From Synechococcus sp. GreenBA-s (GTDB taxonomy: Bacteria; Cyanobacteriota; Cyanobacteriia; PCC-6307; Cyanobiaceae), in assembly GCF_024345855.1 (NCBI RefSeq), contig NZ_JAGQBX010000003.1, positions 1 to 64,000 of the forward strand: a stretch of 64,000 bases of DNA, given 5' to 3'. The stretch's first letter is position 1. Every line of letters starts with the position of its first letter. Made by a program: the position numbers and the translations under genes. This document shows positions 53,106-63,956 of this stretch, one piece after another. The notes beneath the pieces were generated by a model. It made no database searches. It saw only the letters and a program-made list of their open reading frames with translations, and had not been told where the DNA came from.

Positions 53106-54317
53106 TCAGCCCACGGGCTCACCGGCGATCACCCGCAGCCGGCCCCGCTCCACCGCCCCGGGCACCCCCTCGAGGTCCGCCCCGGTCAACCAGGGGCCGA
53201 GGCTGATCCGCAGGCCGCTGGCGGCCTCGCCGTCGGGGTAGCCCATGGCCTGCAGGATCGGGCTGGGGGCCAGACCCCAGGGGTTGGCGCCCCGACCGCT
53301 GCTGCAGGCCGAGCCGCTGCTCACCGCGTAGCCCTGCTGCCAGATCGTCTGCACCAGGCGACGGCCGGAGATGGGCCGGCCGCTGGGGCTGGCCATCAGC
53401 AGGCTGATGTGGTGGGGCAGCCGCTCGGGGCCCTGGGAATCGAAGGGATCGGGGCCGCTGAGCCGCACCGCCGGCAGCTGCAGCAGCCGCTGCAGCAGGT
53501 CGTTGCGCAGATCGGCGATCGGATCGCGGCCGGCATGGGCCCGCAGCCGGGCATCGCAGAGATCGAGGGCCCGGGCCAGGCCGGCCACCAGCGCCACGGG
53601 CTCGGTGCCGCCGCGCCGGCCCGCCTCCTGACCGCCTCCGCCGATGAAGGGCTTGAGGGCCAGGTCGGGGCGCACCAGCAGGGCGCCGACACCGCGGGGG
53701 CCCTGCAGCTTGTGGGAGGCGAAGCTGAGCAGGTCGATCGGCAGGGCATCGAAGGCCACCGGCAGATGGCCCACCACCTGCACCGCATCCACGTGCAGCA
53801 GCACCCCGGCCCCACGGCAGCGCCGGCCGATTTGCTCGATCGGCTGCACCGTGCCCACCTCGCTCTGGCCCCAGATCAGCGACACCAGCCGCGTGGGCGG
53901 TGCCAGCAGGCGATCGAGGGCGTCGAGATCCACAACGCCCAGGTGATCCACCGGCAGCTTCTCCACCTGCCAGCCCCGCTGGGCCAGCTGGCCGGCGGCG
54001 GCCACGGTGGCGGGGTGTTCCACGGCCGAGATCAGCAGCCGGCCCGGCGGGCCATCGGCGGCGGCCCCCAGCAGGGCCATGTGGATCGATTCGGTGCCCC
54101 CCGAGGTGACGATCACCTGGTTGCTGCCGCAGCCGAGGATCTCGGCGATGCGCTGGCGGGACCGCTCCAGCCGTTCCGCGGCCGCCAGGCCGAAGCCATG
54201 CAAGCTGCTGGGGTTGGCCCAGGCCTCGGCATCCACGGCGGCCATGGCCTCCAGCACCTCCGGCGCCGGCGGGGTGGTGGCGCAGGAGTCGAGATAGATC
54301 GGCGGGGTGTAGGTCAT
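53106..54317 (-). CDS. Cysteine desulfurase-like class V aminotransferase
   Basis: A 403-aa PLP enzyme of the NifS/IscS group. N-terminus IYLDSCATTPPAPEVLEAMAAV (a Ser-Cys in place of the usual DNNATT), VTSGGTESIHMAL near 70, the PLP Asp/Gln region LLHVDAVQVVGHLP near 175, the Lys in FASHKLQGPRGVGAL near 202, and the mobile sulfur-carrying Cys loop SSGSACSSGRGANPWG near 340. It likely removes sulfur from cysteine for Fe-S or thio-modification. It lies 4 bp after dapF, whose C-terminal tail carries four cysteines. Confidence 0.92.
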   Translation of the reverse strand: MTYTPPIYLDSCATTPPAPEVLEAMAAVDAEAWANPSSLHGFGLAAAERLERSRQRIAEILGCGSNQVIVTSGGTESIHMALLGAAADGPPGRLLISAVEHPATVAAAGQLAQRGWQVEKLPVDHLGVVDLDALDRLLAPPTRLVSLIWGQSEVGTVQPIEQIGRRCRGAGVLLHVDAVQVVGHLPVAFDALPIDLLSFASHKLQGPRGVGALLVRPDLALKPFIGGGGQEAGRRGGTEPVALVAGLARALDLCDARLRAHAGRDPIADLRNDLLQRLLQLPAVRLSGPDPFDSQGPERLPHHISLLMASPSGRPISGRRLVQTIWQQGYAVSSGSACSSGRGANPWGLAPSPILQAMGYPDGEAASGLRISLGPWLTGADLEGVPGAVERGRLRVIAGEPVG

Positions 54318-54321
54318 CGCT

Positions 54322-55560
54322 TCAGCCCCCCAGGCCCCCCTCCCGCTCGAACCGGGCGCGGGTGCGCGATTCGAGGGAGTTGGCGGCGAGGGCCACGAGG
54401 TCGTCGAGTGAGGTGCCGCTGAGCAGGGCCTCCACGCGGGCGCGGGCCTCGGCGCTGGGGCAGTCGTCGGGGCGGATGCAACCGTTGCTGCAGACCGTGG
54501 CGCAGTCGATCGCCGGGGCTGCACTGGCGGCGGGAGCCGCGGCGGCGGGAGCACTCGAGGCCGGAGCACCGGAGGCCATGGCATCGGAGGCCGTGGCGCC
54601 GGGGGCCGCCGATCGGGCTGCGGCCGTGCCGGGCCGCGGGCGTTCGGCGGCCTCGCGCCGGGCGGCGGCCACCACGGCGGGATCGGGCACCACCCCGTCG
54701 AACACATGCTCGGCCGGGCCATCCATGAACACCTTGCCGCTGCCGGGATCCCAGTGGATCTGCAGGGGGCCGCCCGGAAGATCGAGCCGGGCCCGGTTCC
54801 CGCTCAGCCCCAGCCGGTGGCAGGCCACGAGGGTGGCGCAGGCGCCCGTGCCGCAGGCCAGGGTGGGGCCGGCGCCCCGCTCCCACACCCGCATCACCAG
54901 GTGGTCGGGGGCGAGCACCTGCACGAAGTGGACGTTGGTTTTCGCCGGGAAGGCCGGGTGCACCTCGAAGCCGGCACCGAAGCGCTCCAGGTCGATCTCG
55001 TCGACCGCGTCCACCGGGATCACCACGTGGGGGTTGCCCATGCCGGCGGCAGCCACGGCGAAGGCCTCGCCATCCACCACCAGCTCGCCCTGGGGCAGCC
55101 CGTCGGGCCCCACCTCCAGGGTGGTGGGCACCTGGGCCGGCTCCAGGAAGGGAGCGCCCATGTCGACGCGGATGGTGCCATCCGGCAGCAGCTCGGGCAC
55201 GATCCGGCCCGCCAGGGTGTCGATCTGCCAGGTGCGGCCCGGGCCGTCGCCGTCGCGGTCGGCCAGGAAGCGGGCCAGGCAGCGGATGCCGTTGCCGCAC
55301 ATCTCCGGCTCGCTGCCGTCGGCGTTGAAGATGCGCATGCGCAGCTCGCCGCCGGCGTTGGGCGGCAGGGCCAGGATCACTCCGTCGCCGCCGACGCCGA
55401 AGCGGCGATCACACAGCTGCGCGATCCACTCCGGCGTCAGACCGAACACGAAGTCCGGGTCCGGAACGGCGCCGTTGTCGAGCACCCGACCATCCAGCAG
55501 CAGAAAGTCGTTGCCTAATCCCTGATATTTGCTGAACTGGAGCACGCGACGCGGCCGCAA
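54322..55560 (-). CDS. dapF: Diaminopimelate epimerase with Cys-rich C-terminal extension
   Basis: A 412-aa protein; DapF itself ends near residue 290. The catalytic cysteines are C88 (PEMCGNGIRC) and C236 (TLACGTGACA), so epimerisation of LL- to meso-diaminopimelate for lysine and peptidoglycan should be intact. After GPAEHVFDGV comes an Ala-rich linker (about 292-350), then DCATVCSNGCIRPDDCPSAE with C353, C357, C361 and C367, and a conserved-looking helical end SLDDLVALAANSLESRTRARFE. The tail could bind an Fe-S cluster or zinc; this is inference. It diverges from hfq across 17 bp. Confidence 0.95.
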   Translation of the reverse strand: MRPRRVLQFSKYQGLGNDFLLLDGRVLDNGAVPDPDFVFGLTPEWIAQLCDRRFGVGGDGVILALPPNAGGELRMRIFNADGSEPEMCGNGIRCLARFLADRDGDGPGRTWQIDTLAGRIVPELLPDGTIRVDMGAPFLEPAQVPTTLEVGPDGLPQGELVVDGEAFAVAAAGMGNPHVVIPVDAVDEIDLERFGAGFEVHPAFPAKTNVHFVQVLAPDHLVMRVWERGAGPTLACGTGACATLVACHRLGLSGNRARLDLPGGPLQIHWDPGSGKVFMDGPAEHVFDGVVPDPAVVAAARREAAERPRPGTAAARSAAPGATASDAMASGAPASSAPAAAAPAASAAPAIDCATVCSNGCIRPDDCPSAEARARVEALLSGTSLDDLVALAANSLESRTRARFEREGGLGG

Positions 55561-55577
55561 GGTCGATCATCGATCCT

Positions 55578-55820
55578 ATGGGGAACCTCTTCGAGAGCCG
55601 CACCGGGGCCAGCTTTGATGCCTCCCAGCCCGGTGTGCGCACCCTGCAGGCCTGGGTGCGCAGCAGGAACCCCGTCAACGTGCAGCTGAGCGACGGCACC
55701 AAGCTGGATGGCGTCCTGCGCTGGGTCGACGCCGAGTTCCTGGCGCTGCAGCCTGACTACGAGAAGCAGCCGATCCTGATCAACCGCACGGCCGTGGCCG
55801 TGATCCGGATGCTGGCCTGA
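55578..55820 (+). CDS. hfq: Hfq, cyanobacterial form
   Basis: An 80-aa Sm-like RNA-binding protein. The Sm core is [32 protein letters not shown] followed by [15 protein letters not shown]. The usual YKHA motif is absent, as in other cyanobacterial Hfq proteins, which bind RNA poorly and act with the type IV pilus motor. Position divergent from dapF is the remembered cyanobacterial arrangement and supports the call. It is followed by leuS on the same strand. Confidence 0.88.
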   Translation: MGNLFESRTGASFDASQPGVRTLQAWVRSRNPVNVQLSDGTKLDGVLRWVDAEFLALQPDYEKQPILINRTAVAVIRMLA

Positions 55821-55896
55821 CCCAGCCCAGAGTGCCCGCCAGCCGGGCCCATTCGGGCGGCTGTGGCACCATCACAGGCCAGTGTCCGGGCCTGTC

Positions 55897-58542
<2,646 letters not shown>

Positions 58543-58574
58543 GGGCAGGGCTTGGGAGCGCGAGGCCACCTGAC

Positions 58575-58615
58575 GGGGCCCCCGTCGGGGCCATGGCAGC
58601 TCCGACGAGGGCCCC
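58575..58615. terminator. Long G/C hairpin between convergent leuS and pgi
   Basis: GGGGCCCCCGTCGG (58575-58588) pairs with CCGACGAGGGCCCC (58602-58615) with one mismatch or bulge and a 13-nt loop. It begins 33 bp after leuS and ends 7 bp before the pgi stop. No T run; probably a bidirectional terminator. Confidence 0.55.
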
Positions 58616-58621
58616 ACGGCC

Positions 58622-60223
58622 TCAGTCGTGCAGGAACACCAGGCTCTCGGGCTTGCCCCAGTCGCCGCGGGCGCTGATGTGGCGGCGGTTGGCGCAGAGG
58701 TGGCGAAGGATCCAGTAGAGGGGCTCGGGGCTCTCCAGCCCCAGGTCCGCCTGCAGGCCCGCCAGGGTGTGCTCGCTGTCGTCCGCCAGCCGCTCCTCCA
58801 GCCGCACCTGCAGCGCCAGCAGGGCCGCAGCGGCCTGCTTGCCGGCCTCCACACCGGGCTGGTGGTAGGCGTTCACGTTCACCAGCTCGCCGTAGAGCCC
58901 CACGGCCCGCTCGAACAGGGCGATGAGGGCACCGAGGCTGTGGGCATCCAGGCGCTGCAGGGTGATGGTGAGGTTCTGGCGGCCCTCCTCGGTGAGGGCG
59001 GCGCGGGTGCCCTGCAGAAAGCCGTCGAGGAAATCGCCCGGGTTCTCGCCCTCCAGCGGCGGGATGTCGCCGGGATCTTCCAGCACCTCGATGAAGGTCA
59101 CGAAGAAGTTGTCGACGCCATCGCGCAGCTGCTGCACGTAGGCGTGCTGGTCGGTGGAGCCCTTATTGCCGTACACCGCCAGACCCTGGTGCACCACCTG
59201 GCCATCGCGGTCGAGCTTCTTGCCCAGGCTCTCCATCACCAGCTGCTGCAGGTAGCGGCTGAACACCTCCAGCCGGTCCCGGTAGGGCAGCACCACCATG
59301 TCGCGGCGACCCTGGCCGTCACCGGCGGCATACCAGGCGGCCGCCAGCAGGGCCGCGGGATTGGCCTCCAGCTCCGCCACGCGGGTGGCGGCATCCATGG
59401 CGCCGGCGCCGGCCAGGAAGGCGCGCATGTCGGCGCCGATCAGCACACCGGGCAGCAGGCCCACGGCACTGGTGATGCTGGTGCGGCCGCCCACCCAGTC
59501 GAACATGTCGAAACGGGCAAGCCAGCCGCCGGCCTCGGCCTCCTGGTCCAGGCGGCTGCCGAGCATGGTCACGGCCACGGCCTGGCGGGCCCAGCTGCCG
59601 CCGTGGGCCTCCAGGGCCCGCTTGGCCTGGAGCATGCCGATGTGGGGCTCGGGGGTGCCGCCCGACTTGCTCACCACCACCACCAGGGTGGTCTGCAGCC
59701 GCTGGCCCAGGGCCGCCAGGGTGCGGCGCATGCCGTCGGGATCGACGTTGTCGAAGAAGTGGAAGGGCAGGCCGTAGCCCGGATCCTGCAGGGCCCGCAC
59801 CATCAGCACCGGGCCCAGGCCCGAGCCGCCGATGCCGATCCAGAGCACGTCGGTGAAGCGCTTGCCGGGGGCCGGTGCGATCACTCCCGCCTGCACATCC
59901 CGGCCGAAGGCCTCGATCCGGTCCACCTCGGCGCGGATGTGATCACCCGCTGCGCCATCCGGCGCCAGCTCAGGGCTGCGCAGCCAGTAGTGGCCAACCT
60001 GGCGCCCCTCATCCGGGTTGGCGATCGCGCCGGCCTCCAGGGCCGCCATGGCCTCGAAGGCGCGGGCGAAGCGGGGCCGTAGCGCCTCCAGACGTTCCGG
60101 ATCGAGGGCCATGCGGCTGAGATCGAGCCAGAAGCCGAGGGCGGGGTCGTGCCACAGCAGGCCGCAGAACCGCCGCCAGAGGGCCTCGGGGCCGGCGCCG
60201 GCGGTGGCGGGGAGAAAGGTCAT
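58622..60223 (-). CDS. pgi: Glucose-6-phosphate isomerase
   Basis: A 533-aa enzyme interconverting glucose-6-P and fructose-6-P. Sugar-isomerase signatures: VLWIGIGGSGLGPVLMVRAL near 125-144, FHFFDNVDPDGMRRTLAAL near 152, VVSKSGGTPEPHIGM near 180, FDWVGGRTSITSAVGLLPGVLIG near 247, and YGNKGSTDQHAYVQQLRDG near 362 with the catalytic Glu/His region. The start at 60223 (MTFLPATAG) is chosen; the frame upstream overlaps the divergent gene and lacks family similarity. Confidence 0.95.
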   Translation of the reverse strand: MTFLPATAGAGPEALWRRFCGLLWHDPALGFWLDLSRMALDPERLEALRPRFARAFEAMAALEAGAIANPDEGRQVGHYWLRSPELAPDGAAGDHIRAEVDRIEAFGRDVQAGVIAPAPGKRFTDVLWIGIGGSGLGPVLMVRALQDPGYGLPFHFFDNVDPDGMRRTLAALGQRLQTTLVVVVSKSGGTPEPHIGMLQAKRALEAHGGSWARQAVAVTMLGSRLDQEAEAGGWLARFDMFDWVGGRTSITSAVGLLPGVLIGADMRAFLAGAGAMDAATRVAELEANPAALLAAAWYAAGDGQGRRDMVVLPYRDRLEVFSRYLQQLVMESLGKKLDRDGQVVHQGLAVYGNKGSTDQHAYVQQLRDGVDNFFVTFIEVLEDPGDIPPLEGENPGDFLDGFLQGTRAALTEEGRQNLTITLQRLDAHSLGALIALFERAVGLYGELVNVNAYHQPGVEAGKQAAAALLALQVRLEERLADDSEHTLAGLQADLGLESPEPLYWILRHLCANRRHISARGDWGKPESLVFLHD

Positions 60224-60363
60224 GGGCCCGGGCGGTGGCGTGTCGAGGCAGGGCGACGCTATCCGTGTTCGGTCCCATGGCAAAGCGGCGCAGGTTGCAA
60301 TCCGTCCAAAAATCCAGGTCTGGGCTGGGACTGTGTGGACCGCCACACAACCGTCCAGTGGCC

Positions 60364-60392
60364 TTGGTGACGATGAAGAAACTCCGTAGAAT
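60364..60392 (+). promoter_or_regulatory. Sigma-70-type promoter of the 60407 gene
   Basis: TTGGTG (-35) and TAGAAT (-10) are separated by 17 bp. The -10 ends 14 bp before the GTG start, so the leader would be short. The match is good for such GC-rich surroundings. Confidence 0.5.
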
Positions 60393-60406
60393 TCATACAA
60401 CCAACC

Positions 60407-61285
60407 GTGAGACCGCTTTCCGTGCCGCGCCGCCCCGCCGCGACCCAGCGCTGGAAAGCCCCCGCGAGCCTGTCCAGCCTGCGGCGGCGCCTGCTGATCG
60501 GACTGTTGGTGTCGTCCAGTGCCCTGCTCGGCGCGACCCAGGCACCACAGGTGGGTGTGGGAACGCTGATCAGCGGCCCCAGCCTCTCGGTGGGCTCCGC
60601 CGCTGATGTCAACGGCGGGCTGGTCAACGAGGGGCAGCGGCCCAACCCGGCCAGCTTCAGCCCCGGGGAACTGAAGGAACTCCAGCGCCGCTTCGGGGTG
60701 CATGGCCCCCAGCCGCGCCTGGCCCAGCTGTTCACCAGCGGCATGGACCAGCTCACGCCCCTGCGCAGCCACACGATCAATCGCCTCGAGGGCCTGCAGC
60801 CCTTTGTGCTGCGGGAGGGCCGCCGCAGCGGCATCAACCCGATGTTGCTGGCGGCGATCCTGTTCGATGAGATGCAGCACGCCAAGCCCGGCGAGGATCT
60901 GCCGATCGCGGCCCATTCCGGCCTGTTCAGCACCCACGGTCCGGCCCAGCTGGGCCTGAGCGAAATGGTGAAGCAGGGCCTGCTGCGGCCCGAGGCCGGC
61001 CCCGAGGACCTCCAGGCGGCCCGGGATCAGCTGCTGGATCCGGAGCGCAACGTGGCCCTGCTGGCCGGCAAGCTACTGCGCATCCTGCGGGAGCTCGACC
61101 AGAGCCCGGCCCGCACCCATGACGCCAGCCGCCTGCCCCGCCACGCCAAGACGGTCGCCACCCTGGCCTACCTGCACAACGGCAAGCTCGACTACCCCAC
61201 CCGCATCCTGCGCTACATGCAGGACCCCGAACTGCACGGCGTGATCTACGGCCAGCGCCGCGAACCGCTCTCGCCCCTGATCTGA
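60407..61285 (+). CDS. Exported lysozyme/transglycosylase-like protein
   Basis: A 292-aa protein from GTG. A basic N-terminus and hydrophobic segment (LLIGLLVSSSALLGATQAP near 29-47) form a signal anchor. The catalytic-like domain (about 125-250) has NPMLLAAILFDEMQHAKPGE, a possible active Glu, then SGLFSTHGPAQLGLSEMVKQGLL and DPERNVALLAGKLLRIL, the pattern of SLT/lysozyme-fold enzymes (Glu helix, G-x-x-Q, N-x-x-x-G). This suggests peptidoglycan cleavage in the periplasm. The next gene, on the opposite strand, is a peptidoglycan amidase. Family assignment is by motif layout only. Confidence 0.72.
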   Translation: MRPLSVPRRPAATQRWKAPASLSSLRRRLLIGLLVSSSALLGATQAPQVGVGTLISGPSLSVGSAADVNGGLVNEGQRPNPASFSPGELKELQRRFGVHGPQPRLAQLFTSGMDQLTPLRSHTINRLEGLQPFVLREGRRSGINPMLLAAILFDEMQHAKPGEDLPIAAHSGLFSTHGPAQLGLSEMVKQGLLRPEAGPEDLQAARDQLLDPERNVALLAGKLLRILRELDQSPARTHDASRLPRHAKTVATLAYLHNGKLDYPTRILRYMQDPELHGVIYGQRREPLSPLI

Positions 61286-61334
61286 TCGGGGCCGATCCGA
61301 GCGGATCGCAACGCATCGGGCCTGATCCGATCAG
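61282..61334. repeat. Inverted repeat containing both converging stop codons
   Basis: CTGATCGG (61282-61289) and CCGATCAG (61327-61334) are exact complements. The left arm holds the TGA of the lysozyme-like gene, the right arm the TGA of the amidase gene read on the minus strand. The loop holds further GATC-centred complementarity. Likely a shared terminator structure. Confidence 0.55.
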
Positions 61335-62230
61335 CAGAGCTTGCCGAGGGCGGCCAGACGCCGCTGCAGGGCCGACCAGTCGAAGCTGCGGGGATCGGCC
61401 CGAGCGCCCCCCAGATCCACGTGCCGGTGGGTGGTGATCGCCGTGGCCGGGATCGGGAACCGCCCCATCCAGTCCGCCAGCACCACCGCCAGGGCGTCGT
61501 ACTGGGCAGGGCTGTAGCCGCTGTGGGCGGGACCCTCATCCTCGCCATCGAGCGGCGTTTCCAGGCTCAGGTGCAGGGCGAAGTTGTTGACCGAACCGGC
61601 CAGGGCCCGGTTGCTCACCACCCAGGCGCCGTTGAAGGCTGAAAAGCCCGCCCCGAAGGCCCGCTCCCCGGGGTCGACGGCCTGCACGATGCGGCCGTCC
61701 TCGCCGATCAGGATGTGATAGCTCACCTGATCGTCGTCGTTGGCGTGGGGGGTGCGGAAGGTGTTGATCGCCGAGCCCATCCCATAGACGGTCTCGTGCA
61801 GCACCACCAGCCTGGGGGTGGGATCGAGGGCATTGCCGAAGGCGTCCTCGCGGAAGCGCTCGCCGTAGTTGCTGGGGTCGATGCGAATGGTGCTGCGGCG
61901 GCTGGGCAGGCTGGCCAGCTGGGCCTGCAGCCGCTGCTGCAGGCGGCGGTCCAGCCTCTGGCACTGGCGTCGCAGCGGGCTGCGCCAGGCGGCCTGGGGC
62001 GGTGGGGCCGGAGCCGGGACCCCAGGGGCCGAGTCGGAGGGGCGGCCCAGCTGGCGCAGCTGCTCGAGCAGCGACGGACGCTGGCTGCGATCACCGCCGC
62101 CAGCGCCCAGATCCCGGCCGAGCCAGCCCAGGCCGATGGCACTCAGGGCCAGAGCGGCCGCCAGGGGCAACAGCCAGTGGCGATGGGGCTCGATCCGGTG
62201 GTGCAGGGCACGGATGTTGCGGCTCAGCAT
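61331..62230 (-). CDS. N-acetylmuramoyl-L-alanine amidase (Amidase_2/AmpD-like)
   Basis: About 299 aa from ATG 62230. One transmembrane or signal segment (WLLPLAAALALSAIGLGWLG) near 19-38, a Pro/Arg-rich linker, then the amidase domain (about 120-290): LVVLHETVYGMGSAINTF with zinc His, VSYHILIGEDGRIVQAVDPGERAFGAG, and ITTHRHVDLGGARADPRSFDW with the other zinc ligands. It cleaves the amide between MurNAc and L-Ala in the periplasm. Its ATG overlaps the M61 stop region (62224-62230), suggesting coupling. Confidence 0.9.
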   Translation of the reverse strand: MLSRNIRALHHRIEPHRHWLLPLAAALALSAIGLGWLGRDLGAGGGDRSQRPSLLEQLRQLGRPSDSAPGVPAPAPPPQAAWRSPLRRQCQRLDRRLQQRLQAQLASLPSRRSTIRIDPSNYGERFREDAFGNALDPTPRLVVLHETVYGMGSAINTFRTPHANDDDQVSYHILIGEDGRIVQAVDPGERAFGAGFSAFNGAWVVSNRALAGSVNNFALHLSLETPLDGEDEGPAHSGYSPAQYDALAVVLADWMGRFPIPATAITTHRHVDLGGARADPRSFDWSALQRRLAALGKLC

Positions 62231-63945
62231 GGCAGCAGATCCAGCCAGCACTGGCGCCGCTCCCTGGCCTCGGGCGTGGCCTGGGGGTCCTCCTCCAGGG
62301 TCCAGCGCTCGGTGCGGGCGGGCTGGGAGCGCAGGGTCAGCGCGCGCAGCTGGCCGCGGCGGCAGATCAGCAGCTCCTGGGCCTGGCCGGGGGCCAGGCC
62401 GGGGCCCAGCTGCTCGGGCTTCCGCAGGCGCCGGCCCTCCAGGGCCAGCAGCTCATCGCCCACCATCACGCCGGCCGCCTCGGCGGGGCCATCGCGGTGC
62501 ACCCGGCTGGCCGTGAGCTCACCGGCCTCGCGGCGGGCCACCAGGCCGATCCAGGGGTGGGACGCCGCCACGGGAGTGAGCTGCAGGCCCACCGTGCCCA
62601 GGTAGCCGTCCAGGTCAGGATCCTCCAGCCCCTCCAGCCAGGCGGGCAGCAGCGCGGAGAGATCGGGCGCCACGGCGGCGAAGGCCGCCAGCAGATCCGC
62701 TTCGCGGTAACCCCGGCCCCACTGGCCCAGCTCCTGCCACAGCCCCCGCAGCACCGCCGCCAGGCAGGAGCCCTGGCGGTGCAGGTGCAGATCGAGCACC
62801 AGGGCCAGCACGGCGCCCTTGAGGTAGTAGCTGATCTGGCTGTCGGCCGCGTAGGCATCGGCGCGGTAGAGCTTCACCCAGGCCTCCTGGCTGCTGTCGC
62901 GCAGGCTCTGAACGCTGCGGCCCGGGGTGAGCCGGTAACGGCTGAGGTCCTCCCCCAGGTCGTTCAGGAGGTCCGCCGCGGAGGAGCGCCCCGCCAGCAG
63001 CGGCAGGAACTGGTCGAGGTAGCTGGTGATCCCCTCGGCGAACCACAGCGTCGGCACGATCGGCGGGCGCTGGTAGTCGATCGGTGTGAGCTCGGCGGGC
63101 CGCAGCCGCCGCACGTTCCACTGGTGCAGGTATTCGTGGCCGAACAGCTGCAGCAGCTTGCGCAGGCCGTTCGGCGTCTCCAGGGCGCGCCTCCCGTAGA
63201 CGAGCACGGTGCCGTGGTCGTGTTCCAGGCCGCCGTAGCCGTCGTCGGTGAGGTGCAGCACCACCAGGTAGTCGCGGCAGGGCGGCGGCCCGGAGCCCAT
63301 CAGACGGCAACAGCTCTCCGCCACTGCCGCCACGGCATCGAGCAGGGCGGGGAAGCGCTCGAGCAGCCAGTCGCCCTGCTCCGGCGTGCCTCCCCAGGTG
63401 ACCCAGCGGTGCGGCACCCCCCGCACCTCAAAGCGGTGCTCCCGGTGGGGGCCCACCTCCAGGGGGCTGTCGACCAGGGCATCGAAGTCGGGGGCCAGCC
63501 AGCTGCCATCGGCCTGCTCCGGCAGGGTGAGGAAAGGCCGCCAGCCCTCGGGCAGCTCCAGCCGCAGCCGATGCGGCGACCAGCGCTCCCCCTCCAGCTC
63601 CAGCACCACAGCCGCCAGGGCCAGAAAGCCGTGCTCACTGTCCAGATGGCAGGTGCGCACAGTGAGCTCGTTGGCCATCACCCGGTAGCGGATCTCCAGC
63701 TCGCCGGCGGAGGGATCACAGTCCAGCTCCCAGGAGGAGGGTTCCAGCCGCCGCAGCGCCAGGCGCCGCTGGCCCTGGTGCGCCTCCAGGCCCTCCAGCT
63801 GGCGCACGTAGTCGCGGATCAGGTAGGAGCCGGGGGTCCAGGCCGGCAGCCGCAGCCGCAGCACTGGCGTGCGAGACACCAGGCGCAGGCTCACCTCCAC
63901 CAGGTGCCGGTGGGGGGCCTGAAGATTCAGGAGCAGGTCAACCAC
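62224..63945 (-). CDS. M61-family metallopeptidase with PDZ domain
   Basis: A 573-aa peptidase of the glycyl-aminopeptidase family. The zinc motif is HEYLHQWNVRRLRP near 270 (HExxH, with WNVKRLRP-type continuation), with the third ligand Glu in WFAEGITSYLDQFL near 303. The N-terminal beta domain has LRLPAWTPGSYLIRDYVRQLEG near 32. A C-terminal PDZ-like domain (about 470-545; GPAEAAGVMVGDELLALEG) follows. Start is GTG at 63945. No clear signal peptide, so the location is uncertain. Confidence 0.93.
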   Translation of the reverse strand: MVDLLLNLQAPHRHLVEVSLRLVSRTPVLRLRLPAWTPGSYLIRDYVRQLEGLEAHQGQRRLALRRLEPSSWELDCDPSAGELEIRYRVMANELTVRTCHLDSEHGFLALAAVVLELEGERWSPHRLRLELPEGWRPFLTLPEQADGSWLAPDFDALVDSPLEVGPHREHRFEVRGVPHRWVTWGGTPEQGDWLLERFPALLDAVAAVAESCCRLMGSGPPPCRDYLVVLHLTDDGYGGLEHDHGTVLVYGRRALETPNGLRKLLQLFGHEYLHQWNVRRLRPAELTPIDYQRPPIVPTLWFAEGITSYLDQFLPLLAGRSSAADLLNDLGEDLSRYRLTPGRSVQSLRDSSQEAWVKLYRADAYAADSQISYYLKGAVLALVLDLHLHRQGSCLAAVLRGLWQELGQWGRGYREADLLAAFAAVAPDLSALLPAWLEGLEDPDLDGYLGTVGLQLTPVAASHPWIGLVARREAGELTASRVHRDGPAEAAGVMVGDELLALEGRRLRKPEQLGPGLAPGQAQELLICRRGQLRALTLRSQPARTERWTLEEDPQATPEARERRQCWLDLLPC

Positions 63946-63956
63946 GGGCAGCGCGC

